Assembly: GCF_000419765.1 (NCBI RefSeq)
Contig: NZ_ATTQ01000019.1
Coordinates: 50,647-114,646 of the forward strand
From: Rhizobium mongolense USDA 1844
GTDB lineage: Bacteria > Pseudomonadota > Alphaproteobacteria > Rhizobiales > Rhizobiaceae
Reading direction: 5' to 3'
DNA: 64,000 nucleotides
The translations under genes and the position numbers were made by a program. Positions 14,888 through 21,511 of this stretch are shown in pieces; the first letter of the stretch is position 1, and each line of letters starts with the position of its first letter. The notes beneath the pieces are model-generated. The model did not search any database and was not told where the DNA came from. It was given only the letters and a program-made list of their open reading frames with translations.

Positions 14888-14951
14888 AGGTGCTTCAAAA
14901 GAATTGAACGCTTTAGTCTGCAACGAAGCGTAATGACTTCGTTTACCAGAC
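14863..14951 (-). promoter_or_regulatory. possible antiterminator pairing in the same leader
   Basis: GTCTGGTAAA (14863-14872, in the terminator loop) and TTTACCAGAC (14942-14951) are perfectly complementary over 10 nt. Between them lies CGAAG, 8 nt, CTTCG (about 14924-14941), another hairpin. The upstream strand could pair with the terminator loop and alter its folding. Confidence 0.55.
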
Positions 14952-15012
14952 AAAAGCATTACATTTCTATTTATAACAAATCGGTGTTTTGACTGTCGAT
15001 ATGTTTCTTTAT

Positions 15013-15029
15013 CTTAAGAGAAGCGCGCC
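15013..15029 (+). repeat. 17-bp element, copy D
   Basis: CTTAAGAGAAGCGCGCC, outside any gene, 6 nt past the stop at 15035 and upstream of the attenuated leader. Taken as the reference copy. Confidence 0.7.
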
Positions 15030-15034
15030 TCGCC

Positions 15035-15211
15035 TCAATGCCGCGTGGTCGGTAGCGTGTAGTTGCGACCCCTCGCCTTTAAGCAGTCGATGATCTCAAA
15101 GAAAAGATGATCGCGAGGTCCGAAGTCAGCTAGGATTTTCTCAATGCGCGCGTTTGCTTCGGGCCGATCCAGATCGATCACACAATAGCTGTCGTCGCCT
15201 ACCGCCGTCAC
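15035..15211 (-). CDS. small acidic protein, 58 aa
   Basis: A GTG start in a GTGA overlap with the 23-codon frame upstream. The product, MTAVGDDSYCVIDLDRPEAN then RIEKILADFGPRDHLFFEII, has the strand-helix look of a compact domain and ends KARGRNYTLPTTRH. Its own ribosome site is weak, so translation probably depends on the upstream frame, or the two were once a single gene now split by a frameshift. The frame could also be read from 15334, but that start gives an Arg/Cys-rich, implausible N-terminus. Confidence 0.5.
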   Translation of the reverse strand: MTAVGDDSYCVIDLDRPEANARIEKILADFGPRDHLFFEIIDCLKARGRNYTLPTTRH

Positions 15212-15279
15212 CTCAGGGTTTTCGCTATCAAGGCATCCACAAGTGCGGGTACATCGGCGGGTGTTTTGAGTTTTGTCAT
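15208..15279 (-). CDS. 23-codon upstream ORF with strong ribosome site
   Basis: MTKLKTPADVPALVDALIAK and three more residues, preceded by AAAGGAGG at about 8 nt. Its TGA overlaps the GTG of the 58-residue frame. The composition (charged N-terminus, amphipathic helix) is that of a real protein start, so this is either a leader peptide or the N-terminus of a gene split by a frameshift. Confidence 0.5.
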   Translation of the reverse strand: MTKLKTPADVPALVDALIAKTLR

Positions 15280-15447
15280 CGCATCGCCTCCTTTTTTGAC
15301 GAGGCCATTCTGCCGTCGCCTTGCGATCGATCAACTCGCAAAAGTGTTAGTCGGGATGCCATGCATCCGTTGCGGTCACAGGCCGCCCAAGGAAGCCCCA
15401 GGAACGCTCCCGCTGACTAAAACGCACAATGCTACGCTAAAGTACGA

Positions 15448-15476
15448 AACGCGCCAGAGGCGTTCTATGGCGCGTT
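15448..15476 (-). terminator. hairpin after the 15914-15501 gene
   Basis: A perfect 9-bp stem (AACGCGCCA / TGGCGCGTT), 11-nt loop, followed on the minus strand by TTTCGTACTTT, 24 nt past the stop. Confidence 0.65.
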
Positions 15477-15500
15477 ATGATACTGTTTTTACTGGCGTAA

Positions 15501-15914
15501 TTACCGTTCGGCGCTCAGAATGTGCAGGAGAATGTCTTCGCCATCGGCCCAAGCACGAAGCGTGTCGTACTCGGCTTGCGTCAGATACGGCTCCCACTGT
15601 GGAACGGTTATGCCGATCCCATGCGAGTGACCTGGTGTGGAAACCGTATGTGAATGATTGCCGTACTGAGCGGCAACCTGCGTCAACTGTGTCTGCTGCA
15701 GAGCGATGGCTTGAAGTTGGACTGACGCCATGTTTGCTTGGGCTGACGTCAGGTTTGGGTGCGAGTACACGGTATTGAATGAACTAAGTGTTGCATGAAA
15801 CTGTGCGATACGAGCCTCGTAGGCTGCACGATCCGCGTCTAAACGATCAACGATCTTTTTCAGGAATGCGATAGCGGTTTGATCGTTGCGGGTGATTTCG
15901 GGTTTGTCAGTCAT
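15501..15914 (-). CDS. phage-fibre-like protein with HxH motif, 137 aa
   Basis: The start at 15914 (MTDKPEITRN...) has GAGGAG 11 nt upstream; upstream ATGs lack it. Residues 15-50 are a helical coiled-coil-type stretch (IAFLKKIVDRLDADRAAYEARI cut at both ends). Residues 60-90 are Gln/Ala-rich. Then comes NHSHTVSTPGHSHGIG, the paired HxH pattern known from phage short-tail-fibre tips and collar domains, where the His residues bind metal. The C-terminus is helical. By inference it is a small tail or fibre component or chaperone. It is in its own transcription unit with hairpins on both sides. Confidence 0.55.
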   Translation of the reverse strand: MTDKPEITRNDQTAIAFLKKIVDRLDADRAAYEARIAQFHATLSSFNTVYSHPNLTSAQANMASVQLQAIALQQTQLTQVAAQYGNHSHTVSTPGHSHGIGITVPQWEPYLTQAEYDTLRAWADGEDILLHILSAER

Positions 15915-15971
15915 CGGGATTTCGCTCCTCTTATTGTTTGTCATCACGTATTTACCGCCTGATACGGGAAA

Positions 15972-16001
15972 CCTCCCCTGTCGGAGCGATGACAGGAGAG
16001 G
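15972..16001. terminator. hairpin between the 16376 and 15914 genes
   Basis: CCTCCCCTGTC and GACAGGAGAGG, 11-nt arms with one mismatch and an 8-nt loop. TTTT follows on the plus strand and TTT on the minus. It lies 43 nt past the stop at 16044 and probably ends that gene. Confidence 0.6.
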
Positions 16002-16043
16002 CCTTTTGGAGTTGTGACCCATGACTGAAAGATCACCAGCTAT

Positions 16044-16376
16044 TTAACGTCTGACTTCGGAAATCCACTCTTTGACAGTCAGAGTGCGCGAGTTCGCATA
16101 GGGCTCCGGTCGAGGGCCAGCAGGTGTTCTCACGCGGGTAGATGGTTTCGGCAACGCCGTATTGCGTTTCGTCACAATGTTCGTGATCGACCACGGCAAA
16201 GTGGCATCTTTCCGAGTGACGATCACATCGCCCGGTCTAGCAGCGCGAACCGGCATCAGCGGATTTGCATCCCAGAACGCCAACCATTCATCCACGGTGA
16301 ACTGGAAGTTTTCCTTGTGTACGGTGCGCATCCGGCGATGCGAGGCTTTGAAGTGCTTGATTTGTTTGCTGTTCAT
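16044..16376 (-). CDS. hypothetical basic protein, 110 aa
   Basis: The start at 16376 (MNSKQIKHFKASHRRM...) has AAGGAG 6 nt upstream. The first 30 residues are a Lys/Arg/His-rich helix; residues 35-75 contain FTVDEWLAFWDANP and a short strand segment (GDVIVTRKDATLPW). The C-terminus is Pro/Arg-rich. Likely nucleic-acid binding by charge only. No family recognised. Confidence 0.5.
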   Translation of the reverse strand: MNSKQIKHFKASHRRMRTVHKENFQFTVDEWLAFWDANPLMPVRAARPGDVIVTRKDATLPWSITNIVTKRNTALPKPSTRVRTPAGPRPEPYANSRTLTVKEWISEVRR

Positions 16377-16573
16377 AGCTGCTCCTTTTTCAACATTATG
16401 CTGCCATTGGAGCAGTCCAGTCATTATTCAAGACTGCGGGCTCGCCGTATTGCCGAGCCCGCTGAGCAGCCAGCACCAACTCTTAGTGCCATCAATATTT
16501 ACGCGTTTTGAGCGTCCGCTAATAAATAGAAGCGAAGGTGCTATTGCATGGGCATGTTCATTTATATTCCTCG

Positions 16574-16606
16574 CCCTTCCCGATCTTCACATTGGGAAGG
16601 GTTTTT
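16574..16606 (+). terminator. hairpin terminator
   Basis: CCCTTCCC and GGGAAGGG, 8-bp perfect stem with a 12-nt loop, followed by TTTTT on the plus strand. It abuts the stop of the leftward gene at 16606 and ends rightward transcription; no gene on that strand is visible upstream. Confidence 0.65.
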
Positions 16607-16908
16607 CAATCCTCCTCGGACAGATCGATATACCACATACCGCGTGCGCCGTCCTCCTGCCAGGTGCCTTCCAGTCGCGTACTTTGCTCAAAGCAGTGTA
16701 GCGTGGCGCGGCCCTTGACCACATCCAGTGTGGAAAGTTTAAAGTGGCCGGGTGCCACCTCGTTACCTCTGTAAACTACGGTACCATTTTCGGAATCGTA
16801 AGAAACAACGATGGTGCCGTCACCGATTCGAACGTCGCACCGGTAGACCGCCATCGGCTCTTCGTCCGAGAAGAACACGGTCATGTCGCAATTTTCGTAA
16901 AGTGCCAT
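16606..16908 (-). CDS. small beta-rich protein, 100 aa
   Basis: Almost all predicted strand with many Asp, Glu and Val, two Cys (near residues 7 and 72) and no signal peptide. It follows the 112-residue gene by 12 nt on the same strand and has GAGG 12 nt before the ATG. Unrecognised. The two genes probably form one transcript driven from the palindromic region near 17280. Confidence 0.5.
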   Translation of the reverse strand: MALYENCDMTVFFSDEEPMAVYRCDVRIGDGTIVVSYDSENGTVVYRGNEVAPGHFKLSTLDVVKGRATLHCFEQSTRLEGTWQEDGARGMWYIDLSEED

Positions 16909-16920
16909 CCCGCAGAAACC

Positions 16921-17259
16921 TCAATCGCCATCCGGTGGCAGCAATTCTACCACTCTCCCCTGTGCGTTCGTGCGACGAGCAAGAAATGCAACGTCCTTAA
17001 ACCACGATGCTTCCCCAGTCGCTAAACCTTCGCCCCAAATGAATACCCAATTCGAAGAGTCCGTGCCACCGACGAGCAACTTCATTTCGGGTCTCTGCTC
17101 GATCATCTTCCAACGGTCGTGCAAGTCGCGCCAGACGTTCACGCCAATTCGATCAGCGCCGTACCAACGCTTAAGTTCTTCCCGCAGTATCTCGGCGCAT
17201 CCTAGGATTTCCACTCGCTCTAGCCGGTTCATCAGTTCGTTTTCGTGACGTAGTTCCAT
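16921..17259 (-). CDS. hypothetical protein, 112 aa
   Basis: The start at 17259 (MELRHENELMNRLER...) has GAGGG 9 nt upstream. The first 45 residues are helical with a coiled-coil look; the rest alternates strand and helix with several Trp. A 13-bp perfect palindrome lies 14 nt upstream of the ATG and may be its operator. It is the first gene of a pair with the gene at 16908. Function unknown. Confidence 0.5.
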   Translation of the reverse strand: MELRHENELMNRLERVEILGCAEILREELKRWYGADRIGVNVWRDLHDRWKMIEQRPEMKLLVGGTDSSNWVFIWGEGLATGEASWFKDVAFLARRTNAQGRVVELLPPDGD

Positions 17260-17272
17260 TGTAATATCCCTC

Positions 17273-17285
17273 ACAATTTAATTGT
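17273..17285. promoter_or_regulatory. palindrome upstream of the 17259 gene
   Basis: ACAATTTAATTGT is a perfect 13-bp palindrome between the gene and its likely promoter (TTGCAA near 17320). The position suits a repressor site. Confidence 0.45.
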
Positions 17286-17344
17286 CACAAAACAAATAAC
17301 AGCCACTAAATTTTTTGCAAGGATTATTTTATCGTGGAAAAGGC

Positions 17345-17364
17345 CGAGGTATGAGCCCCGACCT
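17345..17364 (-). terminator. weak hairpin after the DUF2958 gene
   Basis: GAGGT and ACCTC with a 10-nt GC-rich loop, then GGCCTTTT on the minus strand, 18 nt past the stop at 17382. Only five base pairs, so weak. Confidence 0.4.
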
Positions 17365-17381
17365 CAAAGTTCAGATGTTGA

Positions 17382-17717
17382 TTAGATTTCCACGATACGC
17401 CGTGCTGCTCGTGCAGCTATCGTGTACTCGGACAGTGGACGAGTTGCGTGGAAGTGCAGATCGCGCTTGATTTTCAATCCCCATGGCCCCTTGAGACCTT
17501 CCAACTCCGACAACAGCGCGTATCCGAGTTCTGGCGAGCCGTGACCGAGATCGCAAAGCCCGAACAAGCGATCTTCATCCTCAGGATCAAGATCCACGAA
17601 TAGCCAGGTCGCATTCGCCCATGGCGTGAACAGTTTGACGACCGGGATATGATCGTCATCCTTGTTAGCGAAGTTTTCGAGCAGTTTCGCACGTTGCTCC
17701 ATCGTGACCAGCAGCAT
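17382..17717 (-). CDS. DUF2958 family protein
   Basis: The 111-residue sequence carries the family pattern almost end to end: EQRAKLLENF, PVVKLFTPWANATWLF, DLDPEDEDRLFGLCDLGHG, PELGYALLSELEGL and KIKRDLHFHATRPLSEY. DUF2958 proteins are common on plasmids, integrative elements and phages of Proteobacteria; their biochemical role is not known to me. The length fits the family. The start overlaps the stop of the 55-residue gene by one base (TAATG), so the two are coupled. It supports the view that this region is mobile. Confidence 0.85.
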   Translation of the reverse strand: MLLVTMEQRAKLLENFANKDDDHIPVVKLFTPWANATWLFVDLDPEDEDRLFGLCDLGHGSPELGYALLSELEGLKGPWGLKIKRDLHFHATRPLSEYTIAARAARRIVEI

Positions 17718-17884
17718 TATGCGGCCTCCGACTTCATGCCCAAAACTTCGATTTCATAACGCCGCTCATTTAGCGAACGCCATGCGCGCCATGCCGCTGC
17801 ACTTGGAAAATTGCGATCAAAACGCTCGCCGTCGAAAACTCCCCAAACCCGAAACTGCTGCTTCGCTTCTACTTGGATTTGCAT
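17717..17884 (-). CDS. small basic protein coupled to DUF2958, 55 aa
   Basis: A frame with AGGA 5 nt before the ATG and a one-base overlap with the DUF2958 start. The product begins MQIQVEAKQQFRVWGVFDGE and contains AAAWRAWRSLNERRYEIEVLG, a strand-strand-helix-strand arrangement with many Arg. No family recognised. Its tight coupling suggests it works with the DUF2958 protein. It is the last accessory gene before the core-like DNA. Confidence 0.55.
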   Translation of the reverse strand: MQIQVEAKQQFRVWGVFDGERFDRNFPSAAAWRAWRSLNERRYEIEVLGMKSEAA

Positions 17885-18136
17885 TTTCCTACTCCATGTT
17901 TCAACTTACACGAGTAGTTCTAAAGCCGTTGTCCTGATAAGCGAGTGAAAACAGACGCTTCGCTTAAATCCTTGATCTCAGTGCATGAGGACAAAAAGTT
18001 CAGTAAAAACAGCAGCCTATTTAGGTTGCGGAAAATTATGCAATTCATTATTGGTTGTTGAACAGAAGGTTGAAACCGACACTTAGGGCGCTTTCCATTC
18101 TTGGGCAGCGATCGGCGATTAGACCAAAAGACGTAG
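17885..18136. other. intergenic boundary between accessory and core-like DNA
   Basis: About 250 nt of A+T-richer sequence that holds the divergent promoters of the 55-residue gene and the LysR gene. I see no tRNA, no direct repeat and no integrase site, so the element boundary is placed here only by the change in gene type and base composition. Confidence 0.4.
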
Positions 18137-19099
18137 ATGGACGCGCGACGCTGCATGAGCAATCCTCCGCAATTTACTTGGGACGACCTCCAGTTTTTTC
18201 TAGCCGTGGCGCGCACCGGCCAGCTATCGACGGCTGCAAGGCAGCTGCGCAGCAGCCATGCCACCGTCTCGCGACGCATCGACCGGCTTGAATTTGCCCT
18301 GAAGGTCAAGCTCTTCGAGCGGAACGCGCGCGGCTACGTGCTGACGGCGATGGGCACGCGTTTCGTAGACACCGCCGAAAAAATGGAACAGGAGACCGAA
18401 CGCCTGCGAGCCGATCTTGCCGCAGGGTCGATGACGCAGCGCGGCCTCGTGCGGTTGAGTGCGCCGGAGGGTTTTGCGAATTTCTTCTTTGCGAGCGTGC
18501 TGCCGAAATTCGCAGCACACCATCCGCATCTGTCGCTTGAGCTTGTGACGATCCAGCAGATCATGTCACTGTCGCGCAAGGAGGCGGACATTACCGTCGT
18601 TTTGGACGAACCGAAGGGCGGACCGTATTTTTCCGAGAAGCTGACCGACTACCATCTGCAGGTTTACGGCTCGCGGGATTATCTTGCCAAGAGCCCGCCG
18701 GTCACCCGCCGCGACGACCTGCTGAACCATCCCTTCATCAGCTATATCGAGGAGATGATCTTCGCGCCGGGGCTTGATTATCTCGGGGACGTGCATCCGC
18801 GCATCAAGCCGCAGTTCCAAAGTTCCAGCATCTTTGCGCAGCTGACGGCGACGCGAAACGGCCTGGGGCTTTGCGTGCTCCCCTACTTCTTCGCAAGCCT
18901 TTATCCGGAGCTTGTGCGCGTCCTGCCGGATGAGGTGGACCTCTGCCGCAACTATTGGATTACTTGTCATCAAGATATGAGACAAGCGCCACGCGTGCGC
19001 GCCGTCATCGACTTTCTGCGCGAGGCCGTGAAAGGCGAAGACGCACGTTTCATCCCGCCATTTGCGGCCGCAATCCATTCCGGCCAAAAGCCCGGATGA
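18137..19099 (+). CDS. LysR-family transcriptional regulator
   Basis: A 320-residue protein with a winged HTH at residues 15-72 (LQFFLAVARTGQLSTAARQL, HATVSRRIDRLE) and a periplasmic-binding-like effector domain from about residue 97 to the end. By family knowledge it binds a small acid and controls neighbouring genes. It lies upstream of a cupin and the glutaryl-CoA dehydrogenase gene, and LysR regulators of gcdH (GcdR type) are known, so control of gcdH is the likely job. The start may be ATG 18137 or, 18 nt on, ATG 18155 (MSNPPQF); neither has a strong ribosome site. Confidence 0.9.
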   Translation: MDARRCMSNPPQFTWDDLQFFLAVARTGQLSTAARQLRSSHATVSRRIDRLEFALKVKLFERNARGYVLTAMGTRFVDTAEKMEQETERLRADLAAGSMTQRGLVRLSAPEGFANFFFASVLPKFAAHHPHLSLELVTIQQIMSLSRKEADITVVLDEPKGGPYFSEKLTDYHLQVYGSRDYLAKSPPVTRRDDLLNHPFISYIEEMIFAPGLDYLGDVHPRIKPQFQSSSIFAQLTATRNGLGLCVLPYFFASLYPELVRVLPDEVDLCRNYWITCHQDMRQAPRVRAVIDFLREAVKGEDARFIPPFAAAIHSGQKPG

Positions 19100-19438
19100 C
19101 TATTTCAGGAATTCGGCGCGGTGCGGTGTGAAGGTGTCGATCAGCCGCCCCTTCTCCAATGCCTTGACGCCATGAACAAGGTCCGGCGGCACGATGAAGC
19201 TACCGCCTTTTTTCATCACTTCGGTCTTCCCGTCGATGGTGACCGCAAAGCTGCCTTCGGCAATATAGCTCGCCTGGATGTGAGGGTGCGAATGGGCAGC
19301 ACCGATTGCATCTTTTTCGAAGGCAACTTCAACCATCATCATCTCGGGCAGGTAGACCATGATCCGGCGCGTGACGCCCGGCTCCGGACTGATCCAGTCA
19401 GCGCCTTCGGCATGCACGAAAAGAGCGCTCGATGTCAT
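19100..19438 (-). CDS. cupin-domain protein
   Basis: A 112-residue single cupin: the metal-binding motif HSHPHIQASYIAEG (first half) and a second motif with PPDLVHGV, giving the usual His and Glu ligands. GAGGAGG lies 6 nt before ATG 19438, so the longer frame to 19474 is not used. Its stop abuts the LysR stop, and it is divergent from gcdH. Small cupins of this type are metal enzymes or sugar and acid binders; the substrate is not evident. Confidence 0.8.
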   Translation of the reverse strand: MTSSALFVHAEGADWISPEPGVTRRIMVYLPEMMMVEVAFEKDAIGAAHSHPHIQASYIAEGSFAVTIDGKTEVMKKGGSFIVPPDLVHGVKALEKGRLIDTFTPHRAEFLK

Positions 19439-19599
19439 GTTCGCCTCCTCACTTCGATTCCGATCGGGCGGCAAGTTGGAGCATTGAAGTCTGTTTGAAA
19501 AGGGCGCATCGGTATATTCCTTCCAATTGACGCCGAAGCTGGCCGGGTTTATGGCGGGCTTGATCAGGCTTGCCGGAAAAATGGTGAGGAGACGCCGTC

Positions 19600-20787
19600 A
19601 TGCAGCATACCCGCGAAACCTTCGACTGGGCCGATCCCTTCCGGCTGGTAGAACAGCTGACCGACGAGGAGCGCATGGTGCAGGACACGGCACACGCCTA
19701 TGCGCAGGAAAAGCTCGCTCCCCGGGTGCTCGATGCCTTCCGCAATGAAAAGACCGATCCGACGATCTTCCGCGAAATGGGCGAACTCGGCCTGCTCGGT
19801 CCAACGATCGCGCCGGAATACGGCGGAGCAGGCTTGGGTTATGTCGCCTACGGCCTGATTGCCCGCGAAGTCGAGCGCGTCGACAGCGGCTACCGCTCAA
19901 TGATGAGCGTGCAGTCGTCCCTCGTCATGGTGCCGATCGAGGCCTTCGGCTCTGATGCGCAGAAACAGAAATATCTGCCCAAGCTTGCAACCGGCGAATG
20001 GATCGGCTGCTTTGGGCTCACCGAACCGAACCACGGCTCCGATCCGGGCTCGATGGTGACGCGCGCCAAAAAGGCCGATGGCGGCTATAGCCTCACCGGG
20101 TCCAAGACCTGGATCAGCAATGCGCCGATTGCCGATGTCTTCATTGTCTGGGCCAAGACGGAGGACGGCGTGATCCGCGGCTTTATCCTGGAAAAGGGCT
20201 GGAAGGGCCTTTCGGCGCCGGCCATTCACGGCAAAGTGGGTCTGCGCGCCTCAATCACCGGTGAGATCGTGCTCGACAATGTTTTCGTGCCGGAGGAAAA
20301 CCTGCTGCCCGATGTGACCGGTCTGAAGGGTCCGTTCACCTGCCTGAATTCCGCCCGTTTCGGCATTGCCTGGGGCGCGCTCGGTGCGGCCGAAGCCTGC
20401 TATGCGACGGCCCGGCAATACACCCTCGATCGCAAGCAGTTCAACCGGCCGCTTGCCGCCAATCAATTGATCCAGAAAAAGCTTGCCGATATGGCGACCG
20501 AGATCACGCTCGGCCTGCAGGGTTGCCTGAGGCTCGGCCGCATGAAGGAAGAGGGCCACCCGCCGGTGGAACTCACCTCAATCCTCAAACGCAACTCCTG
20601 CGGCAAGGCACTCGACATTGCGCGCACTGCCCGCGATATGCTCGGCGGCAATGGCATCTCCGACGAGTTCGGCGTCGCCCGCCACCTCGTCAATCTCGAG
20701 GTCGTCAATACCTACGAGGGTACGCATGACATCCACGCCCTCATCCTCGGCCGCGCCATCACGGGAATTCAGGCCTTCGCGAACTAG
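19600..20787 (+). CDS. gcdH: glutaryl-CoA dehydrogenase
   Basis: An acyl-CoA dehydrogenase of 395 residues, the usual length. It opens FDWADPFRLVEQLTDEERMV, typical of the GcdH branch. The flavin and substrate motifs are CFGLTEPNHGSDPGS (about residues 142-156) and KTWISNAPIADV. The catalytic base is the Glu in NTYEGTHD (E373). It oxidises and decarboxylates glutaryl-CoA to crotonyl-CoA in Lys and Trp breakdown, passing electrons to ETF. GAGGAG precedes the ATG by 8 nt and TATATT upstream may be the -10. A LysR gene lies 500 nt upstream on the same strand. Confidence 0.92.
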   Translation: MQHTRETFDWADPFRLVEQLTDEERMVQDTAHAYAQEKLAPRVLDAFRNEKTDPTIFREMGELGLLGPTIAPEYGGAGLGYVAYGLIAREVERVDSGYRSMMSVQSSLVMVPIEAFGSDAQKQKYLPKLATGEWIGCFGLTEPNHGSDPGSMVTRAKKADGGYSLTGSKTWISNAPIADVFIVWAKTEDGVIRGFILEKGWKGLSAPAIHGKVGLRASITGEIVLDNVFVPEENLLPDVTGLKGPFTCLNSARFGIAWGALGAAEACYATARQYTLDRKQFNRPLAANQLIQKKLADMATEITLGLQGCLRLGRMKEEGHPPVELTSILKRNSCGKALDIARTARDMLGGNGISDEFGVARHLVNLEVVNTYEGTHDIHALILGRAITGIQAFAN

Positions 20788-20933
20788 CGTCCCGCCCGGC
20801 GGCGCCAGAGCGTATAGGCAATCGAAACAACAACACCTACCACGATCCCGAGCGTAACGTTGCCGTAGGTGGCACCGAGCCCTACCCCTAAGGCGATGCC
20901 GATCGCGATCGGAAATGCAAGGTCCTTATCCAT
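20784..20933 (-). CDS. small glycine-zipper membrane protein, 49 aa
   Basis: The start at 20933 has GAGGAG 6 nt upstream, much better than the open extension to 21068. The product, MDKDLAFPIAIGIALGVGLG then GIVVGVVVSIAYTLWRRRAG, has two Gly-rich helices and a basic C-terminus. Such small proteins are common in rhizobia with no assigned role. It is convergent with gcdH and overlaps its stop by 4 nt. Confidence 0.6.
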   Translation of the reverse strand: MDKDLAFPIAIGIALGVGLGATYGNVTLGIVVGVVVSIAYTLWRRRAGR

Positions 20934-21049
20934 TCCAAGCTCCTCACCGCATTTCGCAAATGGGCCAGGGAGCGTGAATTGCAACCGTTTGGAGATTGTG
21001 CAACGCTGGCGTCGCCGATACAGCGCCAATAGGGGAAGGGGTTTCTCAT

Positions 21050-21511
21050 ATGCTTCTATTCCTTGCATTCTTGATCGGAATTATTGCCGGCCTCAGGGCC
21101 ATGACTGCACCCGCCGCCGTTGCCTGGGGCGCCGCACTTGGCGGGTTCAACGTTTCTCAAACGTCTCTCGCCTTTATGGGCTACCGGTGGACGCCGTGGA
21201 TTTTCACGGTGCTTGCCGCCGTCGAAATGATCACCGACCAATTGCCGACAACGCCAAGCCGCAAGGTGCCGATGCAGTTCGGCGCCCGTATCGTCATGGG
21301 CGCATTGGCAGGCGCCACGATCGGCGCTTCGGGTGGTTCCCTGACAGCCGGACTTATTGCGGGCATCGTCGGTGCCGTTGTCGGAACGCTCGGCGGTGCA
21401 TTTGTCCGCGGCAAGCTTGCGAAGGCTTTCGGCAAGGATTTGCCGGCGGCACTTATCGAAGATGCCGTCGCCATCGGCGGCGCGCTGTTGATTGTGGTGG
21501 CCGTGCCATGA
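21050..21511 (+). CDS. DUF4126-like membrane protein
   Basis: A 153-residue protein with about five Gly/Ala-rich hydrophobic segments, beginning MLLFLAFLIGIIAGLRAMTA. It resembles DUF4126 membrane proteins in its N-terminal G-L-R-x-x-T-A and conserved GARIVMGALAGA. AGGGGAAGGGG lies upstream of the ATG. Its stop overlaps the ATG of the following flavoprotein (ATGA), so the two are co-translated. It might anchor or accompany that enzyme; no function is known to me. Confidence 0.65.
   Translation: MLLFLAFLIGIIAGLRAMTAPAAVAWGAALGGFNVSQTSLAFMGYRWTPWIFTVLAAVEMITDQLPTTPSRKVPMQFGARIVMGALAGATIGASGGSLTAGLIAGIVGAVVGTLGGAFVRGKLAKAFGKDLPAALIEDAVAIGGALLIVVAVP

Noticed and set aside
20869..21507. N-terminal extension of the flavoprotein frame up to 20869
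   Set aside because: The extension is Arg/Cys-rich nonsense that overlaps the DUF4126 gene; the ATGA junction at 21508 and the FAD motif at residues 7-14 set the start.
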